Positions 1-7,205 of a DNA stretch of 64,000 nt are shown piece after piece. The translations under genes were made by a program, and so were the position numbers. The stretch covers positions 1,240,001 to 1,304,000 of the forward strand of contig NZ_LN831034.1 in NCBI RefSeq assembly GCF_002055535.1, given 5' to 3'. This DNA comes from Streptococcus pyogenes. GTDB taxonomy: Bacteria; Bacillota; Bacilli; Lactobacillales; Streptococcaceae. Under the pieces are notes generated by a model. That model made no database searches and was not told the origin of the DNA. It worked only from the letters and a program-made list of their open reading frames with translations. How positions within the stretch are numbered: position 1 is the stretch's first letter; every line of letters starts with the position of its first letter.

Positions 1-24
1 ATTTTTTCTCCTTTAATTAATCTT

Positions 25-486
25 CTAATCTTCTGTACTTAATCCTTGCACTAACGCTCTGTAATTTGCGTCTGCATTACTATCGATATTTGGTTCGTTT
101 GATTTTGCTGGCGGTTGTGGTTGGGATGGCTTAATAAAGGATGCTAAGCGTTCTGCATCTACTTTGAGTCCATCTTCATCATCTCCTTGCAAACGATCAG
201 CTAAATCAATCGGTAAGCCATACTGTAACGCTACCTTTGTCCGTAAATTTGCCGTCTCATAATCGGCAATTTGATTCTTCAGGGTGCTAATCTCTTCCGT
301 ATAGCTATCAGTGTTTGATTTAGCATCATTCAAAGCAGTTTGTAAGCTGCTGTTTTCGGTTTCTAGTTCTTCAACACGAGTTTTCAGTTGGTCGTAATCT
401 TGATATTTCTCACGTTCTCGAGCAATGCGAGCTTTCACAATCGTGTCCAACTCTTCTTGTGTTTCAATAACTTTAAATTCTGACAT
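25..486 (-). CDS. Phage capsid scaffolding protein (DUF4355-like)
   Basis: A 153-residue acidic protein. Residues about 15-75 are a long charged heptad-rich coiled coil, and the tail is Pro/Gln-rich and disordered, as in DUF4355-type phage scaffolds that help major capsid protein assemble. The ATG at 486 is chosen because an AGGAGAAAGG-type ribosome site lies just upstream; the reading frame stays open to 612 but that part overlaps the terminase. It follows terL, and a new ribosome site (AAAGGAG, about 7-13) sits just after its stop, so the next gene, probably the major capsid protein, starts just outside the window. The scaffold role is inferred from composition and position. Confidence 0.75.
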   Translation of the reverse strand: MSEFKVIETQEELDTIVKARIAREREKYQDYDQLKTRVEELETENSSLQTALNDAKSNTDSYTEEISTLKNQIADYETANLRTKVALQYGLPIDLADRLQGDDEDGLKVDAERLASFIKPSQPQPPAKSNEPNIDSNADANYRALVQGLSTED

Positions 487-537
487 ATTAACGTCCTTTC
501 TCCTGCTTTCCCGGCAGTTCGGTAGATTTTTTAGCAG

Positions 538-560
538 TAAAAAAACACCCTTTCGGATGT
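538..560 (-). terminator. GAAA-tetraloop terminator after terL
   Basis: On the - strand ACATCC-GAAA-GGGTGT forms a 6-bp stem with a GNRA loop followed by seven T. It starts seven bases past the terL stop and lies upstream of the scaffold ribosome site. It may end or attenuate the terminase transcript. Confidence 0.6.
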
Positions 561-566
561 CGTTTT

Positions 567-1982
567 TTAACAGCTGGTTCTTTGCTTTCTTTTTGGCTTC
601 GTTGTGTAACAAATCCAGTGCGCAAGCAATGCACTGTCCATTAAGCTAATGTCTCTATCATCATAAAGCGATTTATACCCAAAACCACCATTAGAGCCAA
701 TTTGCCTCTTTTCACAGTTTGTGACTACTGCTGTCAAAGATGGCTGATCACTATGACAAATGGTTTCCTGCATGATCCCCTGCTCCCACATCATGTTAGC
801 TGTGATAATTTCAGCAACTTTAGGCAATTCTGGTTTCTTTAGACCTTGATCTTTCATCTCCTGAGCAAGTAATTCTTGACCACTTGCACCATCAATGACA
901 ACCTTAGCGATATCAGCCGATTTCAAAAAATTAATAATCCATTGAGTTCCATTTCTGACCGATAAACAGTCAATAGTCTCAACAAATACCTTATTTTCTG
1001 ATGTTCTTGCTGCAATTGATAGTGATACGTTGTTGCCATCTTGACCAAACTTGATACCGACAAAAAGCTTGCTTTTGAGTTCTGGCACTTGCTCAACTTT
1101 GAGTTTTGCCCATTCTTTTTCGGATATAACTGATTTTTGGTTAAAGGATGGCCAATAACCTAAGCGTTGGATGTTGTGATCAATCTCATCTTCACCTAAT
1201 TCAGCTTCGATTTTCCTCTCGTTGAGGTGGAATCCCATAGATGGGTTGGAAATATACCAGGAAGATACATCGTTAATCTTAACCATCTCAGGAACTGACC
1301 ATTCAGCCCAACCAGAATAACGCTTATTGCCTTTTAAGCAATCTTTCCGATATGCTTCAAATACTGTACCAGTAGATACCATCGTTGGCGGCGTTCCACA
1401 CATAATAGTCATTGGATTATCACTATCAGTAACTGTGTACTTCAATGCTGATTCTTGCTCAGATGTGTATTCTTGTGCCTCGTCAATGATAAGTAAGTCA
1501 AATCCCTCACCAAGTCCACCGTTTGATGTCCTAGTTCGGAACTGGATAACAGCGCCGCTGGCTTTGAACTCTATACGCTCTTGACCTTTGGCTTTATTTG
1601 ATATAAAGTCTTCTCCATCAACATAACCTGACATCTCAAGGTATTTTTTTACCTTTTCGAATGATGCATGAGATGTGCTAATTCGATGAGCTGTATGCAA
1701 GATTTTTAAACCTTTATGCAAAGCCCACAGCTCAACAATATAGACTACTTCCGTCTTACCGTTACGCCGTGGGATAGCATACCCATACTTTTGATGAACC
1801 CACAGACCATTTTCATCTATGGCCATAATTGGGATAAGCATATTTACTTGCCATGGATAGCAGCTTAGCCCTGTTTTTTTGTAGTAATTAATAGCTTCAT
1901 GCGCTAGAGATTTAGCAAAATGTAAATTTACCGATTGAGTAGGTCGCTGATTGCCAAGCTTTGTTTTCGTCTTAGTAACCAT
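567..1982 (-). CDS. terL: Phage terminase large subunit
   Basis: A 471-residue motor and nuclease of DNA packaging. Near residue 70 is the Walker A-like IPRRNGKTE, and near residue 165 the Walker B segment LLIIDEAQE; the rest fits a C-terminal RNase H-like nuclease domain. The ATG at 1982 is preferred over the TTG at 1997 because AAAGGA is correctly spaced before it. The gene is set off by terminator-like hairpins on both sides, and it lies downstream of portal and head-morphogenesis genes instead of upstream of them, which is unusual. Family assignment is firm; the reason for the order is unknown. Confidence 0.92.
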   Translation of the reverse strand: MVTKTKTKLGNQRPTQSVNLHFAKSLAHEAINYYKKTGLSCYPWQVNMLIPIMAIDENGLWVHQKYGYAIPRRNGKTEVVYIVELWALHKGLKILHTAHRISTSHASFEKVKKYLEMSGYVDGEDFISNKAKGQERIEFKASGAVIQFRTRTSNGGLGEGFDLLIIDEAQEYTSEQESALKYTVTDSDNPMTIMCGTPPTMVSTGTVFEAYRKDCLKGNKRYSGWAEWSVPEMVKINDVSSWYISNPSMGFHLNERKIEAELGEDEIDHNIQRLGYWPSFNQKSVISEKEWAKLKVEQVPELKSKLFVGIKFGQDGNNVSLSIAARTSENKVFVETIDCLSVRNGTQWIINFLKSADIAKVVIDGASGQELLAQEMKDQGLKKPELPKVAEIITANMMWEQGIMQETICHSDQPSLTAVVTNCEKRQIGSNGGFGYKSLYDDRDISLMDSALLAHWICYTTKPKRKQRTSC

Positions 1983-2032
1983 ACTTATTCCTTTCAATCG
2001 TACTGCCTAGTTTTTAGCCATGCGACAGGGCA

Positions 2033-2058
2033 CAATAAAAAGCCGTATTGCTACGACT
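2033..2058 (-). terminator. GCAA-tetraloop terminator upstream of terL
   Basis: On the - strand AGTCGTA-GCAA-TACGGCT forms a 7-bp stem (one G-T pair) followed by TTTTTATT. It lies between the 88-residue gene and terL, so readthrough or a separate promoter would be needed to express terL. Confidence 0.6.
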
Positions 2059-2091
2059 TTGATTTCTAAAGGGGTCGAATTCGTTTAAAAT

Positions 2092-2358
2092 TTATTTTCC
2101 CCATTTTCGCTTGTAATTTTTCTTAATATAGTTAACGTCAATTGCAATATCTGCAATAGCTGATTGGTTATCTAAAGTAGCAGCTTTAACAGACGCAAAC
2201 TCTTCGTTTGTTGCCAGAGCGTTTCGTTGAACGATTGATTTTAGCTCCATGATTTCTTTGTTTTGATTTTTAATTGCTTCTGCTTGCATAGCATTTTCCG
2301 CAACCAGCATCACAATAGCCCGTTCGAGTTTACGTTTCTTTTTGATTCGCTTATTCAT
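2092..2358 (-). CDS. Small phage protein, predicted coiled coil
   Basis: An 88-residue basic protein of unknown function. Residues 1-12 and 78-88 are Lys/Arg-rich; the middle (about 12-70) is a regular helical heptad pattern. It overlaps the preceding small gene by eight bases, so the two are translated as a unit. It sits in the head/packaging operon between the MuF protein and terL. No enzymatic motif is visible. Confidence 0.6.
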   Translation of the reverse strand: MNKRIKKKRKLERAIVMLVAENAMQAEAIKNQNKEIMELKSIVQRNALATNEEFASVKAATLDNQSAIADIAIDVNYIKKNYKRKWGK

Positions 2359-2530
2359 CGCCTTCTCCTTTATTTAACTTTGTTGCACACGACATTTTAG
2401 GGACAAAATTTTCCGCAGCTTCTAAGGCTTTTTCGTAAGCTTCTTTTGTTTCATTGACTTTATTCATGATTTGTTGAAATTCGTCTTTGTTTTCCCAAGT
2501 CATTTCGACATTTAATGATATTTTATTCAT
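2351..2530 (-). CDS. Small phage protein, hypothetical
   Basis: A 59-residue protein starting at the ATG at 2530, which has AAGGAG correctly spaced. The frame is open upstream to 2611, but that stretch contains a terminator-like hairpin and is unlikely to be translated. It is mostly one amphipathic helix with no recognised domain. Its stop overlaps the start of the next gene. Confidence 0.55.
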   Translation of the reverse strand: MNKISLNVEMTWENKDEFQQIMNKVNETKEAYEKALEAAENFVPKMSCATKLNKGEGDE

Positions 2531-2554
2531 ATTTTTCTCCTTTTTGGGCATAAG

Positions 2555-2580
2555 AAAAGCACCAGATTGCTCTAGGTGCT
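2555..2580 (-). terminator. GCAA-loop hairpin after the small acidic gene
   Basis: On the - strand AGCACC-T-AGA-GCAA-TCT-GGTGCT folds into a 6-bp plus 3-bp stem with one bulged T and a GCAA loop, followed by TTTTCTTAT. It begins at the stop codon of the gene at 2580-2804. Confidence 0.5.
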
Positions 2581-2804
2581 TAATATATTGCGTTTTCTGG
2601 ATCTGGACCAATCGCCACCCCGCTATTAATAGCTTTGTTTAATTCCAGTGTTGCATCTGGTAGAACCTTTTTCCACTCATCAAAGTAAACGTCTGGCTCC
2701 CAAAAAAATACTCTATCAAGCGAGTCTTCTCCAAACTTTTCAAGATATTGTTTTTCAGCGTCGTCATATTTTTGACGCAGTTGCCGATGTAATTTTGGTT
2801 CCAT
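2580..2804 (-). CDS. Small acidic phage protein directly after the MuF-metalloprotease gene
   Basis: A 74-residue acidic protein of unknown family, rich in aromatic residues and Asp/Glu (for example FFWEPDVYFDEW). The ATG at 2804 lies six bases after the MuF stop; a GTG at 2813 is also possible. Being the first gene after a head protein with a toxin-like metalloprotease domain, it is in the usual position of an immunity protein for MuF-type polymorphic toxins. That is position-based inference only; it could equally be an ordinary head-operon protein. Confidence 0.55.
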   Translation of the reverse strand: MEPKLHRQLRQKYDDAEKQYLEKFGEDSLDRVFFWEPDVYFDEWKKVLPDATLELNKAINSGVAIGPDPENAIY

Positions 2805-2809
2805 ATTTA

Positions 2810-4303
2810 TCACACTTTCACAAATAATCCAATAATAAAATTCAAAAATTCAGGGTCGTCATTGATTGTCTTGTAGTCATATTTCCATGTTTTTTTGTCA
2901 AAGGACTTAGCAAATCGTTCTTCAGGAACAAAAATACCTTGTAATCCCATAGTGAAAACTTCAGCTGCATCGCTGTAGTATTTACCAATATATGGTGATA
3001 TAAAGTCATCTTTCTTAGTAACTTCCCCAATACCATAATTTGAACTTGGAAAAATATCTTTCAAGCGAACCTCAGCTTCATTAGCAGTTCTTTTATCTAC
3101 CCAGGCTTTCTCTAATCTTACTAAATCAGGATTAACCAGTTCAATCATATGTCCTATCTCATGGTAAGGTGTTGTTTTTCTTGTTCCATTTGTAGCAATA
3201 ACTAAATCTTCATCATATCCATCGAAGTAACCGCGCTTCCTTTTTATAGCTTTTAGTTTTTTACCAATACCGTCCGGAACAGCTGCCCACTCAGTTGGAT
3301 AATTTTGAAAAGCCTCTTGTAGCTGGTCTTTAACAAGTTTAGATGAACCTTTTGCCCAAGTATTTTTAGGTATTTCTCCACCGATTTCACGAAAATTTGA
3401 GAAAATTTCTTTTAATTTCTCTTTATCTCCTATATGTTCTGAAACTCTAAAGTGATAATTGATACGTTTCCCTATATCAATTATATCACTCGGACCAACC
3501 TTTGTCATATCTAACTTAGCGATATCATTTTTGATAGATTCTACTAGAGCACTTTCCTTAAATTTTTCAACCCTTTCTATAGATTCTTGAGTTTTTTCTT
3601 TCTTTCGCCAGATTTTACTCCAAGCACTCTGAACTTTTCCATTCTTCGGGTCATAGTCAAGCGTACATCGACACCGCTGATGTCTTCTCCATACGTCCTT
3701 AGGGACTTTTGGATAACTATAAGTGCCAACAACCTCACGACACCATTCACAACAGTTGCCACTTTCTGTTCTGACAACCTGTGGCGTCATACCTGTTTTA
3801 TATTGTAAATCCGCATTTGCCTTGATGGTATCATCCACAATGGACTGCGAAAAATTAACAATCGGTTCACCAAACAGCCATTTTACATCATCAAATGTAT
3901 TCTCGCTATCCAAACGATTTACCATCCCGTTAATCTTGTCTCGATTTAGCGGTGGACGTTGCACCTTTAGACCAATCTGAGCATTCTCATTTAAAATCCG
4001 CTGAACATCACCAGCATAACCTGAAATCAATTTGTAATTCCGTCCCATAGTCTCATCTAAGAGACGCTTAGCGATATTGTAATACATTTTACCGTCTGGT
4101 AATTTATCCGAGCTAACAGAACCTGTCAGAGCCAAAGATAAAAGTCTTCCGACTTCAATAGCAAACTCATTGACTGTTTTATAGGTCACTTTTTTAGCTT
4201 GCAATTCTGCAAAAGCCTTGGTTACAACATCACTTTCGCCAAAATACTTTTCAAAATCTTGTCGAACAGATTTTAGTAGCTTAGGTAAGACATCATCAAC
4301 CAT
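2810..4303 (-). CDS. Phage head morphogenesis (MuF/SPP1 gp7-like) protein with C-terminal HExxH domain
   Basis: A 497-residue minor head protein. Residues about 80-220 match the MuF-type head-morphogenesis region and carry a probable zinc site: Cys184, Cys185, Cys188, His208, Cys211 and Cys213. The C-terminal half is not part of the classical family: residues 381-385 are HEIGH, a zinc-metallopeptidase motif (HExxH), with Glu448 in SDAAEVF as a possible third ligand. MuF proteins with variable C-terminal effector domains are known in temperate phages, so this may be a virion-carried protease. The start overlaps the portal stop by eight bases. Head role is confident; protease activity is inferred. 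Confidence 0.85.
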   Translation of the reverse strand: MVDDVLPKLLKSVRQDFEKYFGESDVVTKAFAELQAKKVTYKTVNEFAIEVGRLLSLALTGSVSSDKLPDGKMYYNIAKRLLDETMGRNYKLISGYAGDVQRILNENAQIGLKVQRPPLNRDKINGMVNRLDSENTFDDVKWLFGEPIVNFSQSIVDDTIKANADLQYKTGMTPQVVRTESGNCCEWCREVVGTYSYPKVPKDVWRRHQRCRCTLDYDPKNGKVQSAWSKIWRKKEKTQESIERVEKFKESALVESIKNDIAKLDMTKVGPSDIIDIGKRINYHFRVSEHIGDKEKLKEIFSNFREIGGEIPKNTWAKGSSKLVKDQLQEAFQNYPTEWAAVPDGIGKKLKAIKRKRGYFDGYDEDLVIATNGTRKTTPYHEIGHMIELVNPDLVRLEKAWVDKRTANEAEVRLKDIFPSSNYGIGEVTKKDDFISPYIGKYYSDAAEVFTMGLQGIFVPEERFAKSFDKKTWKYDYKTINDDPEFLNFIIGLFVKV

Positions 4304-5564
4304 CAGTTGTTACCTCCGTGATAGCAGGTATAGGTTTATCAGCCCCTTTTACTCCCGTTAAATCACGGATAACATCTGCATCCATGAAACCAGGGATAGC
4401 TTGATTAAGTTTGATAGCTCCATCCCCTACTAAAGTTAGCATATTTGCATCAGCTTCAAAGAGAGGCTCCCATTTAATTACTGTATCCATGAATTGATTA
4501 CGAAGATAAGGAAATTCATCTCTTAAACAAACAGCAATATACGCCACATTTAGAAATCCAGAAGAAAAAGAACGTTGAGCTTTGCGTCCTGCTGCTCTCA
4601 AATTCTCATGTGCCGCTTTTATTGACTCAACAGACGATGGGTTGTCAGATGGAAAACCAAGGTCATCAAGAGTGAGACCGGAACCACCAGCAAATAGCGA
4701 AGCATACATTTTCAAGTGTTCCATGAAAGGGGCCATGCTTGCTGTTGTGAATTGCCCAACTGTTGGCTTGTCGCCATCCTCGTCTTTTGAGATTTCGAGT
4801 AACGTTGACACCGTAGCACGCCACTTTTCCATCGGTTCAGCGTCTGGATCCATTCCCAAAACATATTTTTGTGGGAATGAGTAAAACTCAGCCGTAACCT
4901 CTGCTCTCTCAAGCGTTCTCTTCGCTGCCTTTTGATGATACATTCCAGCCTTGGTAATGCGACTGCGACCAAATGGTCTAACTGCGTCTGGTCTGTGAAT
5001 GATAGGTACAAGCAAGGGGTGACCTGTTGGATTTTTAATATTATATGGTTTCCCTTTTTTTGGATAATACCAGATGTCTTTGTCTGTGAAATAGGCCTCT
5101 AACGTAGGATTACCGTTTGAGTCAGACTCTAAAATTGCATAACCCTCTGTTAATAAAAATGTAGTTGGGTCAAGTATCCCCGTCGCTTTACTAGCTTCGA
5201 TAACTTGCATTTTAGGTAAGCCGTCTTCCGCTCCTGGCATGATGTACACAAAGCAACAAGATGCAATTAATGCTGACTGTATGGCTGTATCAAAAAAGAT
5301 ATCAGGGTTATTCGCTTTAAAAATTTCCCAAGCATTAAAATCATCGTTGGTAAACTCCCTGAAAATAATACGGTCCGCAAGGCTATCAACCCCTTTAGCG
5401 GTCCATTCTAACACAGACCTGTACATTTCACGCACATTATTTGGCATGACAATACTTCGTGTGTCGTCTCTGTCATCCATGGCATAATAACGATATCTTT
5501 TATCAACTCCAGTTTTAAAAAGAGCTAACTTCCTACGAAGATAGCCCATACCCATATAATTCAT
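4296..5564 (-). CDS. Phage portal protein
   Basis: A 422-residue portal protein, the dodecameric channel through which DNA enters the head and to which the tail attaches. Length, the position just before the MuF gene, and the long Asp/Pro-containing middle with a helical segment LYASLFAGGSGLTLDDLG are typical of Gram-positive siphovirus portals. The ATG at 5564 has AAAGGAG upstream and overlaps the previous stop by an ATGA. No frameshift is seen. Confidence 0.85.
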   Translation of the reverse strand: MNYMGMGYLRRKLALFKTGVDKRYRYYAMDDRDDTRSIVMPNNVREMYRSVLEWTAKGVDSLADRIIFREFTNDDFNAWEIFKANNPDIFFDTAIQSALIASCCFVYIMPGAEDGLPKMQVIEASKATGILDPTTFLLTEGYAILESDSNGNPTLEAYFTDKDIWYYPKKGKPYNIKNPTGHPLLVPIIHRPDAVRPFGRSRITKAGMYHQKAAKRTLERAEVTAEFYSFPQKYVLGMDPDAEPMEKWRATVSTLLEISKDEDGDKPTVGQFTTASMAPFMEHLKMYASLFAGGSGLTLDDLGFPSDNPSSVESIKAAHENLRAAGRKAQRSFSSGFLNVAYIAVCLRDEFPYLRNQFMDTVIKWEPLFEADANMLTLVGDGAIKLNQAIPGFMDADVIRDLTGVKGADKPIPAITEVTTDG

Positions 5565-5917
5565 TTCTGCTCCTTTATTTTTTGCATGACTAAATCTACA
5601 AAGTTTTCTTCATGTACATCTATTCCTTCAATAAGTGTTATTCCAGTAAAACCAAATTCAGATTCATTTGCCAAAATTTCCTTTTTTAGTTTTTTATAGT
5701 GCTGCGCTAAATTACGTATTTTTTTAGGCTTTTCTGTCACATCTGTGTTAGGATTTAGGACTTTCTTTTTTTCTTTCCTCTGTTCAGCCCGTTTTTGTTT
5801 CATCAATTTACGTTGTTTCTCACGATTGCCTTTCTTACGGCATTCTTCAGAGCAATATAAAGTTCTATTGGTTTTTGCTTGGAAGTTTTTTTTGCAAATT
5901 AAGCATTTCTTTTTCAA
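5561..5917 (-). CDS. Phage zinc-finger protein preceding portal, possible small-terminase substitute
   Basis: A 118-residue very basic protein. Cys5, Cys8, Cys22 and Cys26 (CLIC...YCSEEC) form an obvious treble-clef or ribbon zinc site; residues 25-55 are a Lys/Arg-rich helix and the C-terminus is acidic. The start is a TTG at 5917 with GGAGG about ten bases upstream. It occupies the slot between HNH and portal where a small terminase is normally found, and no other small-terminase candidate is visible. It shows no clear TerS homology, so the role is a suggestion. Confidence 0.6.
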   Translation of the reverse strand: MKKKCLICKKNFQAKTNRTLYCSEECRKKGNREKQRKLMKQKRAEQRKEKKKVLNPNTDVTEKPKKIRNLAQHYKKLKKEILANESEFGFTGITLIEGIDVHEENFVDLVMQKIKEQK

Positions 5918-5949
5918 TGAAATTCAACCTCCAAAATTTTCTAAATCCT

Positions 5950-6020
5950 AACGTGAGAAAAAATGTACAGTGACGGCGTGAAGCTCGGCCGACCGACCGG
6001 GTAGGGAGATACCCCCCATT
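5950..6020. other. Candidate cos/packaging region (GC-rich segment)
   Basis: Between the HNH gene and the zinc-finger gene lies a strikingly GC-rich patch in AT-rich surroundings: GTGACGGCGTGAAGC, then CGGCCGACCGACCGGG, then ATACCCCCC. HNH-linked cos phages carry their cohesive-end site near these genes. The location and composition are seen; the function is inferred. Confidence 0.35.
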
Positions 6021-6065
6021 TCGCTTCTAAGAGCTTTTAGTATAAATCAATATATTTGCCTAAAA

Positions 6066-6410
6066 TCACTTTTTAAATGCAAAAGATGACCAGTCTCGAC
6101 TTTGAGGAAGGTTTCTGTTGCCAATTGTCTTTGGCTCGTTGCTTGCTTGGTTAGCAAACAACTTATCAGACTTCTGCCTGTTGCACTGCCAGTGAGTTAA
6201 CTGTAAGTTCTCAAGCGCTGATGGATGACCACCTTTTGCGATAGGAACTATATGATCTATTGCTGCGCTTAATGGATGTGGATACTTAAGAGACTTGTCC
6301 ACTGGCTTGCCACAGATACCACAGACAGTGGCTGCCTTTAGTAACTTCTTTTTATTTCTGTCAAATGCTACCCGGTGGGTACCTTTTTTATCTGCCCTTA
6401 ACTGAGACAT
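6066..6410 (-). CDS. Phage HNH endonuclease
   Basis: A 114-residue HNH nuclease. Cys30/Cys33 and the Cys76 region bind the structural zinc, AIDHIVPIAKGG carries the catalytic His53, and LENLQLTHWQCN is the C-terminal HNH half. In cos-type siphoviruses this protein works with the terminase for genome cutting, which fits its place at the head of the packaging operon. The start ATG is at 6410. The inverted G/C runs ATACCCCCC (6009-6017) and GGGGGGTAT (6437-6445) flank it. Confidence 0.88.
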   Translation of the reverse strand: MSQLRADKKGTHRVAFDRNKKKLLKAATVCGICGKPVDKSLKYPHPLSAAIDHIVPIAKGGHPSALENLQLTHWQCNRQKSDKLFANQASNEPKTIGNRNLPQSRDWSSFAFKK

Positions 6411-6494
6411 GGATGGGCCTTTCTAAATTTAAAAGAGGGGGGTATTTTCTTACCTGTCCCTCATTTCTTGATAATACTATATTATCACTTTAAA

Positions 6495-6540
6495 ACTGTC
6501 ATGCACTGTTATTCACTGTCAATCGCTGTCATTTACTGTC
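6495..6540. repeat. Five 10-bp helically phased repeats (NCTGTC)
   Basis: Exact 10-bp spacing of ACTGTC, ACTGTT, ACTGTC, GCTGTC, ACTGTC at 6495, 6505, 6515, 6525 and 6535; on the - strand this is TGACAGT repeated. It overlaps the last codons of the DUF1492 gene and runs into the HNH leader. The spacing places every copy on one face of the helix, as for an array of protein-binding sites. Confidence 0.7.
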
Positions 6541-6938
6541 AAATTATTTAATTCCTTAGTTGCAACTCTTAACAGTCTGAAATAGGTGCTTTCGCTGCAA
6601 TTTAGCTCATCAATCACTTGCCATCTAGTCATCTTATCAATATAGACCATGCTCAAAATCGTTTGACTGTCTGTATTTTCAAGGCTATCAATCAGGTTTT
6701 GAAGCTCTCTTTGTTTTCTTATAGCTTCAGCAGTCTTCTTTTCAATATCTTTGGCAGTTGCAATCAACTCTACGTAAACATCATCTTGCTTACGTTTTAT
6801 ACCACCATTCACCTTATCAGACGACCATTTAGGGCTAGAAAGCAACGAAGCCTCAATCTTATCTCGACGTCTGATTAAACTAGCGATATATAAATCTAAA
6901 TTGCGTAAGTCTTTTAAAATTGCCTTAGCTTTGCTCAC
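6519..6938 (-). CDS. DUF1492 / ArpU-like phage transcriptional regulator
   Basis: A 139-residue protein. Residues about 10-85 are helical and charged, and residues 92-135 (TILSMVYIDKMTRWQVIDEL, then CSESTYFRLLRVATKEL) form a sigma-region-4-like helix-turn-helix. Families DUF1492/ArpU/RinA regulate late genes in Gram-positive phages, consistent with its place just before the packaging genes. The final codons lie within the 10-bp repeat array, which may be its own target. Late activation is inferred. Confidence 0.8.
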   Translation of the reverse strand: MSKAKAILKDLRNLDLYIASLIRRRDKIEASLLSSPKWSSDKVNGGIKRKQDDVYVELIATAKDIEKKTAEAIRKQRELQNLIDSLENTDSQTILSMVYIDKMTRWQVIDELNCSESTYFRLLRVATKELNNLTVNDSD

Positions 6939-6953
6939 TAACTAGCTCCTTTT

Positions 6954-7011
6954 TGATATAATAGATTTGTCAAATTATTAACTAAGGAGTCAGCTGTGAG
7001 CTGGCTTTTTT
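6954..7011 (+). ncRNA. Candidate short + strand RNA (extended -10 and terminator)
   Basis: An extended -10 (TG-A-TATAAT, 6954-6962) is followed 27 bases later by the hairpin GTCAGCT-GTG-AGCTGGC (6989-7005) and six T. The predicted RNA is about 43 nt, with AAGGAGT just before the stem. No convincing -35 and no open frame. It runs opposite to the lytic operon. Confidence 0.4.
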
Positions 7012-7205
7012 GTGGAGAAAAGCCCTCTCTTCCTTTTTTTTATTTTGACACAGGCGCAGGATGTCAGTATTAGCGCCTTAAATAATAGCCAGTGACCGAT
7101 AACCAGCGTTAGATTTTGTTTTGGTGTAAGGAGGTTCTCGTTTCTATTTTTTAATTTCGGTCAATACCAACCGCACGAGTCGAACGTGCGTGATACCGTT
7201 ATTGG
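7012..7205. other. Noncoding structured interval downstream of the methyltransferase-like gene
   Basis: No gene is seen. It holds an AGGCGC...GCGCCT inverted repeat (about 7051-7077) and, at 7172-7190, the hairpin CGCACG-AGTCGAA-CGTGCG. Read on the - strand this has the loop TTCGACT, like a tRNA T-arm, flanked by ATACCAA/TTGGTTAT pairing (7164-7209). A complete tRNA cannot be built because no D-arm or anticodon arm fits. Confidence 0.4.

Noticed and set aside
567..649. Longer N-terminus for the scaffold gene (frame open to 612) and a + strand ORF
   Set aside because: The extension overlaps terL and a terminator; the ribosome site fits the ATG at 486.
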